Assembly: GCF_964642095.1 (NCBI RefSeq)
Contig: NZ_OZ209244.1
Span: 310,001-374,000, forward strand
DNA length: 64,000 bases
Direction of reading: 5' to 3'
Source of the DNA: Fretibacterium fastidiosum
Lineage (GTDB): Bacteria; Synergistota; Synergistia; Synergistales; Aminobacteriaceae
Made by a program: the position numbers and the translations under genes. Below, in pieces: positions 32,171 through 40,933 of the stretch; the first letter of the stretch is position 1; the number at the start of each line of letters is the position of its first letter. The notes beneath the pieces were generated by a model. It saw only the letters and a list, made by a program, of their open reading frames with translations. It made no database searches and was not told the origin of the DNA.

Positions 32171-33912
32171 TTATCCTCGCCCTCCTTCAGGTCGATAAAT
32201 GTCAATGTCCCTCCATACTCGCTCTTCATTGCAACCGCAAAAAGCCGCGGCTTCAACCAAATAAAGCGCCAGGAGTCTCCCTGGTCTCTTTGTACAACTT
32301 TATAAAGAAGCTGCTTTTCAGCCAAAGTGTCCAGGTTCAAAAAGTTCAGGGCAATCAACACGACACCCGAAACCTGATTGTTTCCGGCAAGCATAACGAC
32401 CTGCTCTCCATCCGCGGACAGGGCCAGACGCCACCCCCGGCTCTTCAGTTCCCTGGTTCGACCGGTTTGCAGGTCCAGTTCCAGCAAGACTCCCTCATAC
32501 CCTCCTTCTTTCAACTCTTTTTCGCAAAGGAGATACGCCCTCGTTCCGTTTGCGTTGAGTCTCCATTCATACCAGGGTTTAATACCCCATAAAATTAGTT
32601 GATACCCACTTAAATGAAACAATTGCTCCTGCCATTTTTCTGTATCCATTAGGCAAAATCGATTAAATTCCTTTTGCATCCCTTCTATTGAATATACAAA
32701 ACAAGATGCATCTGAGGCAAAATACGCACTCCCTTCAACACATAAATCAAAATCAACAGAGAGTCCTTTACGTATCCTTCGAAAAGAACTTAAAGCATTC
32801 TTTTTTATATTTCCTTCTGTACAAAAAAGGTCCACTGTATCAAGATCATGCCCAAGATCCTTCTCCCTTTCCCTCACCGCATCGGCCTCATCGCCGTACC
32901 AACCCTGAGGCATCCGATTCCATATCCAGCTCCGGTGCCACAACACCAGCAGCGTTTCCTCGTCCGGGCGGAATACCATGTCGTGGAACACCTTCTCCTT
33001 GTGCTCCTCGTGCTCCGGCCAGTCGAAACCAGGCAGACGCCTGAACCCCTCCACCTCGTACACCGCCAGGTCGCTGGTCCCCTCAACCCGCCCACGACCC
33101 GCCGCGGCCAGGTATCGCCCCCCAGGACTGAAGCGCACCCGCTGCACCGCAAGGCAGTCGTCGCTCCAAACGCACTCCCGCCCCCCCGTATCCCACACGT
33201 AAAGCCCCTTCTCCGTCCCCAATGCCAGCAGACTCCCGTCTGGAGAACCTGCCATGCAGTTGATTACTTCCTTCACTCGATAAATTTTGACCTCAGGCGC
33301 CTGATTCAGCTCTTCCCTCAAGTTCCTCGAAGACTGCACCGAGTCCCACGCCGGAAGGGCCGGCGCCAGATAGCAGACGATGGCCACCACAACCATCACC
33401 GCGTCCAGGCAGGCCGCACGAAAATTGCCACTTGCCCCGCCAACAGCAGCCATCAGCTGGCCCAGCCGGCTGGCCGACCGGAAAAGTTTGACAAACAACA
33501 CCAACAGGCCACCGACAACTCCAAAAACAAGCAACACCACAAACGGCAGCATCGCAACGCTGGACGGGCCGTCGAACCCGAAAAAAAATGACCCCACAGA
33601 CACTACAGCCAACAAAATAGCGGCCTGTATCCCTTCAACGACCGCATAGAACATCAGGACACCGCCGGTGGAAGAAGGCCTTTGGCTGTAGAACCACATG
33701 AGCAGCGGCAGTGCTGCAAAAAGGGCTTTTCCGAGGATGCTCATGCCCCCCGCAGTCCCCAGAAAGAGGAGGAGAAGGTTGCCCGCCCCAGATACTACCT
33801 GAAGGAGAACCACCATAAAGTAGATCATCAACAGCGTTCCGATTTTCTGGCGGCACTTCTTGATCTCCTCCAGCACACTCTCCCGCGTCGGTTCCAACGT
33901 CGCCTCGTCCAT
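32167..33912 (-). CDS. Multi-pass membrane protein with C-terminal WD40-like propeller
   Basis: A 581-residue protein of unknown function. A cytoplasmic helix (about 1-25) is followed by four to five membrane spans within residues 25-190 (LMIYFMVVLLQVVSGAGNLL, VLMFYAVVEGIQAAILLAVV, MLPFVVLLVFGVVGGLLVLF, AVMVVVAIVCYLAPALPAW). A beta-propeller-like region fills the rest: CMAGSPDGSLLALGTEKGLYVW, RVRFSPGGRYLAAAGRG and LALSADGEQVVMLAG are WD40-style blades. Start 33912 has AGGAGG 8 bases upstream; a TTG at 33969 has no ribosome site. Base composition is lower in GC than the neighbours, and the gene is bounded by Rpn and IS scars, both signs of acquisition. Confidence 0.65.
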   Translation of the reverse strand: MDEATLEPTRESVLEEIKKCRQKIGTLLMIYFMVVLLQVVSGAGNLLLLFLGTAGGMSILGKALFAALPLLMWFYSQRPSSTGGVLMFYAVVEGIQAAILLAVVSVGSFFFGFDGPSSVAMLPFVVLLVFGVVGGLLVLFVKLFRSASRLGQLMAAVGGASGNFRAACLDAVMVVVAIVCYLAPALPAWDSVQSSRNLREELNQAPEVKIYRVKEVINCMAGSPDGSLLALGTEKGLYVWDTGGRECVWSDDCLAVQRVRFSPGGRYLAAAGRGRVEGTSDLAVYEVEGFRRLPGFDWPEHEEHKEKVFHDMVFRPDEETLLVLWHRSWIWNRMPQGWYGDEADAVREREKDLGHDLDTVDLFCTEGNIKKNALSSFRRIRKGLSVDFDLCVEGSAYFASDASCFVYSIEGMQKEFNRFCLMDTEKWQEQLFHLSGYQLILWGIKPWYEWRLNANGTRAYLLCEKELKEGGYEGVLLELDLQTGRTRELKSRGWRLALSADGEQVVMLAGNNQVSGVVLIALNFLNLDTLAEKQLLYKVVQRDQGDSWRFIWLKPRLFAVAMKSEYGGTLTFIDLKEGEDK

Positions 33913-34055
33913 TTGTTCCGCCTCCTGAACTTCTGAACTGGACGTCCCATTTTTGCTTTGAATCGTCAACGTGATGATGAAGAGAATATCAATATAAAAC
34001 TATCAAATACCGTTGCGGCTGTCAATAGGAACAGGAATGAGGGAGCAGGACACTT

Positions 34056-34333
34056 CTCGCAGGGGAGGCAAGGCAAGCAGGGCGCGCTTTTGGGCCCCTC
34101 TGCAAGGGGGGCTGGCGAGCCCCGCAGGGGCTGGGGGGTTGTTTTGGGGCGTGAAAGACAACCCCTCCGGTTCGCTAGCGCGAACCACCTCCCCTTGCAG
34201 GGGAGGCAAAGCAAGCGGCGCGTTTTTAGGACCCCGGACTTCCTTCGCCCTCAGCCGACCGACACGACGCCGGCCGCCTGTTGGCGTCCGTAAGTCGTGT
34301 CGTCTGGCCGAACCCCTCCGCCGCCCTTGGCAG
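34056..34333. repeat. Mosaic palindromic repeat, copy 8 (no terminal motifs)
   Basis: Two C-rich/CCTCCCC units with the stem GGTTCGC-TAGC-GCGAACC, then the GACACGAC...GTCGTGTC module. It is cut off by the IS remnant at 34338. Confidence 0.8.
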
Positions 34334-34337
34334 CAGC

Positions 34338-34490
34338 TCCATGACCTCGATGCGCTTGATCTCTTTTTGTGACAAGGCCACTCGCTCCTGCTTCATAACC
34401 CAAGTATCACCGAAAGACCTGCCCGCTGTGTCGGAGGGTGAGATTTTCTTTGACTACTTATAGGGTGACATTATCACTGATCAACGACAA
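34338..34490 (-). mobile_element. Insertion-sequence remnant, second copy
   Basis: Matches 23588-23735: IS-end-like ATCAGTGATAATGTCACCCT, the GGTCTTTCGGTGATAC block and the start of a transposase-like frame (MALSQKEIKRIEVM). The frame then enters repeat copy 8. Both copies keep only about 15 codons. Confidence 0.55.
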
Positions 34491-34508
34491 CAACCAGCCC
34501 CTTGAAAA

Positions 34509-34537
34509 TTGACGCGGCTGGAGCGCGGGTATAGAAT
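34509..34537 (+). promoter_or_regulatory. Promoter for the TolC-like gene
   Basis: TTGACG and TAGAAT at 17-base spacing, 110 bases before the start codon. It directly follows the IS remnant, so the element may have contributed to it. Confidence 0.7.
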
Positions 34538-34646
34538 ATATCGATAAAACATGGCGTCAACATGGATTCTGCGACGGTTTCGTCCGTGGGCTCTCAGGGA
34601 ACCCGATCCGATGGTTCTTAGAAATGATGATACCGAGGTGGTCGCG

Positions 34647-36068
34647 TTGAAGCGTATTCTCAAGTTGTTCCTGTTGTTTCTGTGCCTGACCGGCGTCCTT
34701 GCCGGCGAGGCCGCTGCGCTGGTGCAGATGAGCTTTCGGGATTACCTGAAGGAAATCCTGCTGAACAACCACGCCCTGCGGTCCGGCGTCAAGGCCGTCG
34801 AGGCGAACTACTACGCCGTGCTGGCGGCCATGGGCACGCAGCGCCCCAGCCTGGGTCTCAGCGCGAAGGGGGCCTGGCTCTCCGAGATGAACGGCGAGGA
34901 CAACTACACCATGGGCAGTGCGGGCCTCGCCCTGACGCACCGCATCGACCTGTCGGGGAAGTACTCGCTGGAAGAGCGCCAGAACGTCCTGGGCTACGAG
35001 ATCGCACGGGCGCAGTTCGACGCGAACGTGAACGCCCTCGTGGCCACGGCGGAAGAGACATGGTGGTCGGCGGTCCTGGCCCGCGAGAACGTGCGGCTTC
35101 AGCGGGAGATACTGCGCCAGCGGGCGGAGAACCATCGCGTGACGCTGGAAAAGTACCGCCAGCAGCTGGTCCCGAAGCTGGACGTGGTGCGCAGCGACGC
35201 TCAGGTGGTGGAGGCGGAGACGCTGGTGAAGAGCGCGGAGACGACCTACAGCAACCTGCTGGCCAACCTCTCCTACCTGGCCGGAGGGCTGGACGTGGAG
35301 CCGCGGAACGAGCCCCTGCACGTCCCGGCCTTTGACATGACGCTGAGCTACGACGAGGCGCTGAAGAACCGTCCGGACATGCGTGCGGCGCAGCTGACGC
35401 TGGATCGGGCGAAGGTGGTGAAGAAGCTGACGGCCCGCGGGCTCTCCCCGACGCTGGACGTCAACCTCCAGTGGACGGCCTGGGCCGACCCCGACGTGTC
35501 CGCCACGCCCCAGAGCCATGAGGCCCAGGCGGGGCTCTCCCTGAACGTCCCGATCTTCGACGGGCACCGAACGAAGTACGGCGTCCTGAACGCAGACCGC
35601 ATGGTGCAGTCCGCGGAGGCGGCCCTGGACTCCCTGAAGGAGGAGACCCGACAGGACCTCACCGTGGCGATGAACAACTGGAAGAACGCCGAGGCGCTCG
35701 AGGTGGACAAGAAACGCCAGATGGCCCGTTCCGAGGAGGAGCTGCGCATCACGGAGCTGATGTACGCGGAGGGCATGGGCGCCCAGATCGACCTCATCAA
35801 TGCCCAGACGGCCTACCGCACCGTGCGGACGGAGTACCTGGACGCCGTGAAGAGCATGTACGTGGCGCTGGTCGCCATGCGCAAGGCCATCGGGGACTAC
35901 GCGCCCAACGAGGACGGGGCATGGAAGGAGGCCATCGTCCGTTACGGCAGGGGATGCGAGGTGGCGGGCGAGGTCGGGCTGGCCGGCCTGCGCGGGGAGC
36001 GCCGTCAGGGCGAGGAAACGTCTGCGAAGTCCTCGGAGGGGGCAGAATCTCCGAAGAAGAAACGATAG
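34647..36068 (+). CDS. TolC family outer-membrane efflux protein
   Basis: A 473-residue outer-membrane channel subunit. The TTG at 34647 is the likely start: GAGGTG lies 6 bases upstream and the product then begins with a clean signal peptide (KRILKLFLLFLCLTGVLAGEAAA). Two repeats typical of TolC follow: helices around YLKEILLNNHALRSGVKAVE and YDEALKNRPDMRAAQLTLDR, and strands such as LGLSAKGAWL and LSLNVPIFDG. It would form a trimer for drug, metal or protein export. No inner-membrane pump or adaptor gene adjoins it. It is evidence for a diderm envelope. The C-terminus is basic and disordered. Confidence 0.88.
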   Translation: MKRILKLFLLFLCLTGVLAGEAAALVQMSFRDYLKEILLNNHALRSGVKAVEANYYAVLAAMGTQRPSLGLSAKGAWLSEMNGEDNYTMGSAGLALTHRIDLSGKYSLEERQNVLGYEIARAQFDANVNALVATAEETWWSAVLARENVRLQREILRQRAENHRVTLEKYRQQLVPKLDVVRSDAQVVEAETLVKSAETTYSNLLANLSYLAGGLDVEPRNEPLHVPAFDMTLSYDEALKNRPDMRAAQLTLDRAKVVKKLTARGLSPTLDVNLQWTAWADPDVSATPQSHEAQAGLSLNVPIFDGHRTKYGVLNADRMVQSAEAALDSLKEETRQDLTVAMNNWKNAEALEVDKKRQMARSEEELRITELMYAEGMGAQIDLINAQTAYRTVRTEYLDAVKSMYVALVAMRKAIGDYAPNEDGAWKEAIVRYGRGCEVAGEVGLAGLRGERRQGEETSAKSSEGAESPKKKR

Positions 36069-36133
36069 CTGGGGCGATCTCGGCCCTGCTGTGCAGGCCC
36101 CGTGCGGGGCCTGCGCCCGTGAGGAGGATTCAG

Positions 36134-36165
36134 GGGAAAAGGACAGTTCCTTTTCCCTTTTTTTT
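36134..36165 (+). terminator. Intrinsic terminator after the TolC-like gene
   Basis: GGGAAAAGGA-CAGT-TCCTTTTCCC followed by eight T. A second hairpin, GCAGGCCCC/GGGGCCTGC, lies 20 bases upstream. Confidence 0.9.
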
Positions 36166-36445
36166 CGGATTTTTAGCTTTGAGCCCTGTGTTAGTATCTC
36201 TACCATAAATTTTTCTGTGCGGGGTTTCAGCGTCTCGGACTTCTTTGGCGAAACGGGGCGGGAGAGGCGAGAGGATCGCCCACGCCCTTTGAGAGAGGAT
36301 GCGTTTACATTCAGGTAAAGAAGCTGTGATGTGCTGTCTGGCGTCTGTTGGTCTGCGGGCTTGAGCGTTTGTGGAAACGGCGTTCTCTTTTTCGTCCGTC
36401 ATCCAGTCAGGCAGGACCCCAAAATCTGTTCAGGGGGGACGCCCA
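36166..36445. other. Intergenic region ahead of the lytic transglycosylase
   Basis: About 280 bases without a gene or recognisable repeat. TTGAGC at 36179 with TACCAT 16 bases later is the only promoter-like pair I see, and it is weak. Confidence 0.35.
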
Positions 36446-37138
36446 GTGAAATTTCGGAATGTCGCGCGCGGGCGCGGCGCAATTTGGTGTCTGTTGGCGG
36501 TGGGGTTCTTCGCCCTTCCGGGCGCGGCGGGAGCGAACGACGAGAAGGTCGAGCGCCTGTTCGGAAAGTCCGAGCCGTTGATCACGGCGAACCTCCTTCC
36601 CAGGGAGCCCGTGACCGTCACGGCGGCCCGTAACAAGGAGAAGGCCCCGAAGAAGGCCGTCGCGGGCCAGCGGGACCGCGAGGCGGAACTGAAGAGCATC
36701 GAAGCCCTTCTCTTTCGCTACAACAAGAGGCTATCGCCGCAGAAGGCGCGACTTTACGCGGAGTTCATCGTCGAGGCGGGGCAGCAGTTCCATCAGGACC
36801 CCTTCGTCATCGCGGCCATGATCGTCAACGAGTCCAGCGCGCGGCACGACGCCCTTTCCCGCGGCGGGGACTACGGCCTGATGCAGGTGCGGTGGCGTGT
36901 CCACAAGCGCAACATCACGAAGAAGTATCCCCACATTAAGCAGGCGAAGGACATGTTCGACCCGAAGTACAACGTCCTGGTGGGCACGGAGATATTCTCC
37001 CGCTGCTGTGCGGCCTCCGCGGACCTGCAGAGCGGACTTCTGCGCTACAGCGCCGGCAATCGGCGGCTGGCCCGCAAGATCGTTGCGGAGGTCAAAAGGT
37101 TGGAGGACGCCTATCAGCACCACCTGAAGAACAGCTGA
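36446..37138 (+). CDS. Lytic transglycosylase-like (SLT domain) exported protein
   Basis: A 230-residue protein. The GTG at 36446 is preferred: a G-run ribosome site lies 8 bases upstream and a signal sequence follows (AIWCLLAVGFFALPGAAGA). The C-terminal 130 residues fit a Slt/MltE-type lysozyme fold: FVIAAMIVNESSARHDALS with the catalytic Glu, then GGDYGLMQVRW and LVGTEIFSRC. It should cleave peptidoglycan glycan strands in the periplasm. The stop codon TGA supplies the first base of repeat copy 9. A longer ATG start at 36371 would hide the signal peptide. Confidence 0.82.
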   Translation: MKFRNVARGRGAIWCLLAVGFFALPGAAGANDEKVERLFGKSEPLITANLLPREPVTVTAARNKEKAPKKAVAGQRDREAELKSIEALLFRYNKRLSPQKARLYAEFIVEAGQQFHQDPFVIAAMIVNESSARHDALSRGGDYGLMQVRWRVHKRNITKKYPHIKQAKDMFDPKYNVLVGTEIFSRCCAASADLQSGLLRYSAGNRRLARKIVAEVKRLEDAYQHHLKNS

Positions 37139-37823
37139 TACCAAATCGCGTCCAATGTGGATTGCCTCCCCTGAAAGGGGAGGTGGTTCGCGTCAGCGAA
37201 CCGGAGGGGTTCAGCCAGACGACCGGCCTCACGCAAGCCGATCTTTCGGGAGGATTGCGGCGGCCGGTCGGTCGGCTGAGGGCGAAGGGAGTCCGGGGGA
37301 CTTCCGCAGCTCAGCCAGACGACCGGCCTCACGCAAGCCGATCTTTCGGGAGGATTGCGGCGGCCGGTCGGTCGGCTGAGGGCGAAGGAAGTCCGGGGGA
37401 CTTCCGCAGCTCGGCCAGACGACGCAGCTTATGCAATCGCGTCAGCGATTGCAGCGCTGCGTTGGTCGGCTGTGCCGAAGCAAGGCAATTGATTGCCTTG
37501 TGGAGGCGTTGGCGGGGAATGTCAGACAGGCGCGTCTTATGAAAAACACCCCTCCCCTTCGGGGAGCCTTCCGGCTGCCGTTCGCTACCGCTCACAACCC
37601 CTCAGTCTCGCCCTTGCAGGGCTCGCCAGCCCCCCTTCCAGGGGGGCCTAATAAACCGGGGGCCTAACGACGTGCTTCTTCTTTTGCCTCCCCTGAAAGG
37701 GGAGGTGGTTCGCGTCAGCGAACCGGAGGGGTTGTTTCTCAGGCTCAACACCCCCCAGCCCCTTCGGGGCAGCCCCCCTTGCAGGGGGGCCTTTCTTGCC
37801 CTTCTTTAAACACGAATTGGTAT
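37138..37823. repeat. Long mosaic palindromic repeat, copy 9 (both ends)
   Basis: Begins ATACCAAATCGCGTCCAATG inside the stop codon of the transglycosylase gene and ends TTTAAACACGAATTGGTAT. The CCGGCC...GGCCGG + GAAGTCC-GGG-GGACTTC unit is present twice in tandem. The GCAATCGC hairpin, the AAGGCAAT hairpin, the CTTATGAAAAACAC block and two C-rich units follow. Confidence 0.9.
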
Positions 37824-37834
37824 GACGGCACACC

Positions 37835-37862
37835 AAAACCGGAGGGCCTCAAGGCCCTCCGG
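37835..37862 (-). terminator. Intrinsic terminator of the exported-protein gene
   Basis: CCGGAGGGCCT and AGGCCCTCCGG form a perfect 11-base stem, followed on the minus strand by TTTTGG. Confidence 0.75.
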
Positions 37863-37905
37863 ACGTTTTCGGAGCAGCGCTCCAAACTCTTTTCGCTATT
37901 TTTCG

Positions 37906-38637
37906 CTACTGTCCCAGCGCCTTGTTCAGCAGGTCGACGGCGATCTTGGCGGTCTCCATGGTCCCCTCCCGCCAGCGGCGCATCCAGAAGGAGTAGAGCC
38001 AGCCCTCTGCGGACGCATCCCACTCGGAGAGGTACATCGTATCGTCCTTCAGCTCGATGTCCATAGCCGCCGTGTAGTAGGGCTTGTCCCCGATCTCCGG
38101 GAAGCCCGCGATGTGAAATATCTTTCCCCTCTGAATGGAAGGATACTCCCCCTCGCCCATTATTTTGCCGAACTTCTTCTGCCAGTCCGCCGTAGCCACG
38201 ATGGCCTCGTAGTAGCGGGGCAGCTCCTTGAGGGTCGCCTCAAGCTGGAGCGGCTTGACGACCTGCTCCACGGCGCCCTGGACGAGCCTGTCCAGCGTTG
38301 GGGCTCCCCCCTGGCACAGAAAGGCGACGATGGGACCGGCCTCTACGTGCAGGGCGTAAGTTCCCTCTCCCCCTTCCGCATCGCTGGCGGCCTTGAGCAG
38401 GCGGGCGATGCGGAGCCTGCCGCGGAGCAGCGCCATAAAGTGGTCGTCCTTCAGTATCTCCTCGGCCGACTCCGATCCGATCTTCAGGTTGTCCCCGTTC
38501 AGGTTCAGGGCCTTGGCCGCATCGACGTAGCTTTTAACGTCCTCGGCCGTCAGGCACTCCGCAGGGACCGCCTGCGTCAAGAGAAATATCGCCGCGGCAA
38601 GAAGCGGCAGGGACAGGGAGAACATCGTCTTTCTCAT
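37906..38637 (-). CDS. Exported protein of unknown function
   Basis: A 243-residue protein with a signal peptide (SLSLPLLAAAIFLLTQAVPAECL). The mature part is mostly helical in the first 120 residues (AEDVKSYVDAAKALNLNGDN, DDHFMALLRGRLRIARLL), then has a more beta-like section ending with YLSEWDASAEGWLYSFWMRR. I recognise no family. It has its own promoter-like sequence (TTGCCC, 18 bases, TATAAT at 38715-38686) and terminator, so it is monocistronic. Confidence 0.7.
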   Translation of the reverse strand: MRKTMFSLSLPLLAAAIFLLTQAVPAECLTAEDVKSYVDAAKALNLNGDNLKIGSESAEEILKDDHFMALLRGRLRIARLLKAASDAEGGEGTYALHVEAGPIVAFLCQGGAPTLDRLVQGAVEQVVKPLQLEATLKELPRYYEAIVATADWQKKFGKIMGEGEYPSIQRGKIFHIAGFPEIGDKPYYTAAMDIELKDDTMYLSEWDASAEGWLYSFWMRRWREGTMETAKIAVDLLNKALGQ

Positions 38638-38685
38638 TCGTTAAACGCCTTCCTTAAATATTATGATGGTGAAGCAATGCACTTC

Positions 38686-38715
38686 ATTATATATTTCATC
38701 GCCCAGGCAGGGCAA
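38686..38715 (-). promoter_or_regulatory. Promoter for the exported-protein gene
   Basis: TTGCCC and TATAAT at 18-base spacing on the minus strand, 49 bases before the start codon. Confidence 0.5.
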
Positions 38716-38775
38716 GGGTGGTTTTTTTCGCCCCTTCGCCGTGGCAGCTCAAGGGCCTTCCCAGCTCATCAGATT

Positions 38776-38929
38776 ATACCGAATTGCGTTTAATGTGGAT
38801 TGCCTCCCCTGAAAGGGGAGGTGCCGCCAAGGGCGGCGGAGGGGTTCGGCCAGACGATCGGCGAGGTACGAGCCGTATCGGTTGCTTGGGGGCTTATCAG
38901 GGAGGCTTTTTTTACACGCGAATTGGTAT
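38776..38929. repeat. Palindromic MITE-like repeat, copy 10 (both ends)
   Basis: ATACCGAATTGCGTTTAATG to CACGCGAATTGGTAT. The exchangeable stem is GCCGCC-AAG-GGCGGC. The right half differs from other copies: a GATCGGCG...CCGTATCGG module and GAGGCTTTTTTTAC replace the C-rich hairpins. Confidence 0.88.
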
Positions 38930-38980
38930 TAGACGAATGAGGGGTTGGCGTTTTCTTCGTCGAGCGTCGTCCGAACGAAG

Positions 38981-39078
38981 TGGCGGAGGCGTGTGGGGAT
39001 CGAACCCACCAGAGACGGCGAAAACCGCCCCTCACCGGGTTTGAAGCCCGGGCCCGTCACCAGACGAATCTCACCTCC
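38981..39078 (-). tRNA. selC: Selenocysteine tRNA (anticodon TCA)
   Basis: A 98-base tRNA with encoded CCA. GGAGGTG pairs with CGCCTCC at the acceptor. The anticodon arm CCCGGG/CCCGG encloses CTTCAAA (anticodon TCA). A long variable arm (GGGGCGG-TTTT-CGCCGTC) and a T-arm with GGTTCGATCC complete it. The length, long acceptor and extra arm are those of tRNA-Sec, which decodes in-frame UGA through SelA/SelB. No selA, selB, selD or UGA-containing selenoprotein gene is visible in this window. Confidence 0.93.
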
Positions 39079-39089
39079 GAAACTGATTT

Positions 39090-39118
39090 ATTATACTTGC
39101 TGGCAACGGAAAAGTCCA
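39090..39118 (-). promoter_or_regulatory. Promoter of selC
   Basis: TGGACT and TATAAT at 17-base spacing on the minus strand, 11 bases upstream of the tRNA 5' end. Confidence 0.7.
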
Positions 39119-39304
39119 CCGCCTCGAAAAAAGATATATTCCGCCCTCCGAAACCCCTCCAGCCCTCAATTTTCGCCCTTTTAAGGTATACTGACAACAG
39201 AAGGTATCCAGCAGCTTTTTTCATGGCAGCGGATGCCGTGGCGTTCCCACGCTGTGGAGCCCACGGCGGGTTCTGCCGTCGAAGACGAAAGGGGAACGGA
39301 AGAG

Positions 39305-40564
39305 ATGGACAAGGACGCGGATCGATACCTGCGCGACGTGGACCCGGAGATCGCGGACGTCATCGTGGAGGAGTACCGGCGCCAGAACGATCAGATCGAG
39401 CTCATCGCATCGGAGAACTTCACCTCCCGCGCGGTGATGGCGGCCATGGGCTCCGTGCTCACGAACAAGTACGCCGAGGGCTACCCGGCGCACCGGTACT
39501 ACGGCGGCTGCGAGGTCGTGGACAAGGCGGAGGACCTGGCGCGCGATCGCGCGAAGAAGCTCTTCGGAGGCGATCACGTCAACGTTCAGCCCCACGCCGG
39601 CAGCCAGGCCAACATGGCCGCCTACTTCGCCTGCCTCGAGCCGGGGGACACGATCCTGGCCATGAACCTGACGGACGGCGGGCACCTCACCCACGGCTCC
39701 CCCGTCAACTTCTCCGGCAAGCTCTACAACGTCGTCCCCTACGGCGTGCGGAAGGACACGGAGACCATCGACTTCGACCAGGTCCGGGAGCTCGCGAAGA
39801 AGCACCACCCCAAACTGATCGTCTGCGGGGCCAGCGCCTACCCGCGCATCATCGACGCCTCGAAGTTTCGGGAGATCGCGGACGAGACGGGGGCTCTCGT
39901 GATGTTCGACATCGCCCACATCGCGGGGCTGGTGGCGGCGGGGGCCCATCCCAACCCGGTGCCCTACTGCGACTTCGTCACGACGACGACGCACAAGACG
40001 CTGCGGGGGCCCCGTGGCGGCATGGTCCTGTGCAAGGAGTGCTTCGCCAAAAAGGTGGATTCCGCCATCTTTCCGGGGATGCAGGGCGGGCCCCTGATGC
40101 ACGTCATCGCGGCGAAGGCCGTGGCCTTTGCCGAAGCGCTGAAGCCGGATTTCAAGGACTACCAGCATCGGATCGTGGCGAACTGCAAGCGCCTGGCGGA
40201 GAAGGTCATGGAGCGCGGGTTCCGCCTCGTGTCCGGCGGAACGGACAACCACCTGATCCTGGTGGACCTGACGAGCAAGGGCGTGACGGGCAAGGACGTC
40301 CAGATCGCGCTGGACCGCGCCGGCATCACCGTGAACAAGAACACGATCCCCTTTGAGACGCTGAGCCCCTTCGTGACGAGCGGCGTCCGCATCGGCACGG
40401 CTGCGGTGACGACCCGCGGCTTCGGCGCGGAGGAGATGGACCGGATCGCGGGCTGGATCGACCGCGTCGTGACCCACATCGCGGACGAGGCGGAGATCGG
40501 GAAGGTCCGCGCGGAGATCTCGGAGCTCTGTGCGGCGAAGCCCCTCTATCCGGGGCTGTATTGA
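39305..40564 (+). CDS. glyA: Serine hydroxymethyltransferase
   Basis: A 419-residue PLP enzyme interconverting serine and glycine with transfer of the one-carbon unit to tetrahydrofolate. Seen: QIELIASENFTSRAVMAAMG, NKYAEGYPAHRYYGG, NVQPHAGSQANMA, FDIAHIAGLVAAG and the PLP-lysine motif VTTTTHKTLRGPRGG. The start at 39305 gives the standard family length; an upstream in-frame ATG at 39233 adds 24 unrelated residues. A TATACT box lies at 39187. It is divergent from selC and alone on its transcript; repeat copy 11 starts 9 bases after its stop. Confidence 0.96.
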   Translation: MDKDADRYLRDVDPEIADVIVEEYRRQNDQIELIASENFTSRAVMAAMGSVLTNKYAEGYPAHRYYGGCEVVDKAEDLARDRAKKLFGGDHVNVQPHAGSQANMAAYFACLEPGDTILAMNLTDGGHLTHGSPVNFSGKLYNVVPYGVRKDTETIDFDQVRELAKKHHPKLIVCGASAYPRIIDASKFREIADETGALVMFDIAHIAGLVAAGAHPNPVPYCDFVTTTTHKTLRGPRGGMVLCKECFAKKVDSAIFPGMQGGPLMHVIAAKAVAFAEALKPDFKDYQHRIVANCKRLAEKVMERGFRLVSGGTDNHLILVDLTSKGVTGKDVQIALDRAGITVNKNTIPFETLSPFVTSGVRIGTAAVTTRGFGAEEMDRIAGWIDRVVTHIADEAEIGKVRAEISELCAAKPLYPGLY

Positions 40565-40572
40565 TCGCATTC

Positions 40573-40734
40573 ATACCAAATCGCGTCTAATGTGGATTGC
40601 CTCCCCTGAAAGGGGAGGTGGTCCGAAGGACCGGAGGGGTTGGTTCTCACGCTTGACAACACCCCCCAGCTTCGCTACCGCTCAGCAGCCCCCCCTTGCA
40701 GGGGGGCTTTTCTTGTCCTTCCGCGAATTGGTAT
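40573..40734. repeat. Palindromic MITE-like repeat, copy 11 (both ends)
   Basis: ATACCAAATCGCGTCTAATG to CCGCGAATTGGTAT. The exchangeable stem is GGTCC-GAA-GGACC, and the second slot reads CAGCTTCGCTACCGCTCAGC rather than CCCCTTCGGGG. Confidence 0.9.
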
Positions 40735-40812
40735 GAGATCACCGCGCCATCGCCGCCTCCCGGCGCTTCCCCCTGTCCGGCCTTTGGACGCGCCCGGCAG
40801 CTCCCAAAGTTC

Positions 40813-40821
40813 TGCTACAAT
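40813..40821 (+). promoter_or_regulatory. Extended -10 promoter for glpX
   Basis: TGCTACAAT, an extended -10 element, without a clear -35. It implies a leader of about 105 bases. Confidence 0.5.
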
Positions 40822-40933
40822 AGAGGCGGGTCCTCAGGCCTCCGCCGGCAGAGCGCCCCCGGAGGCGTACCCGGACCCGTTCGCCGTATCTCCTGTGCCG
40901 TCTTTCATAAAACTTTAGGGGAGGTCGTTTTGA

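Noticed and set aside
39193..39304. Glycine riboswitch ahead of glyA
   Set aside because: The leader is about 110 bases and does not show the paired glycine aptamer core.
38980..40356. Long plus-strand frame over selC and glyA
   Set aside because: It crosses a tRNA gene and lies in the wrong frame of glyA; typical high-GC shadow.
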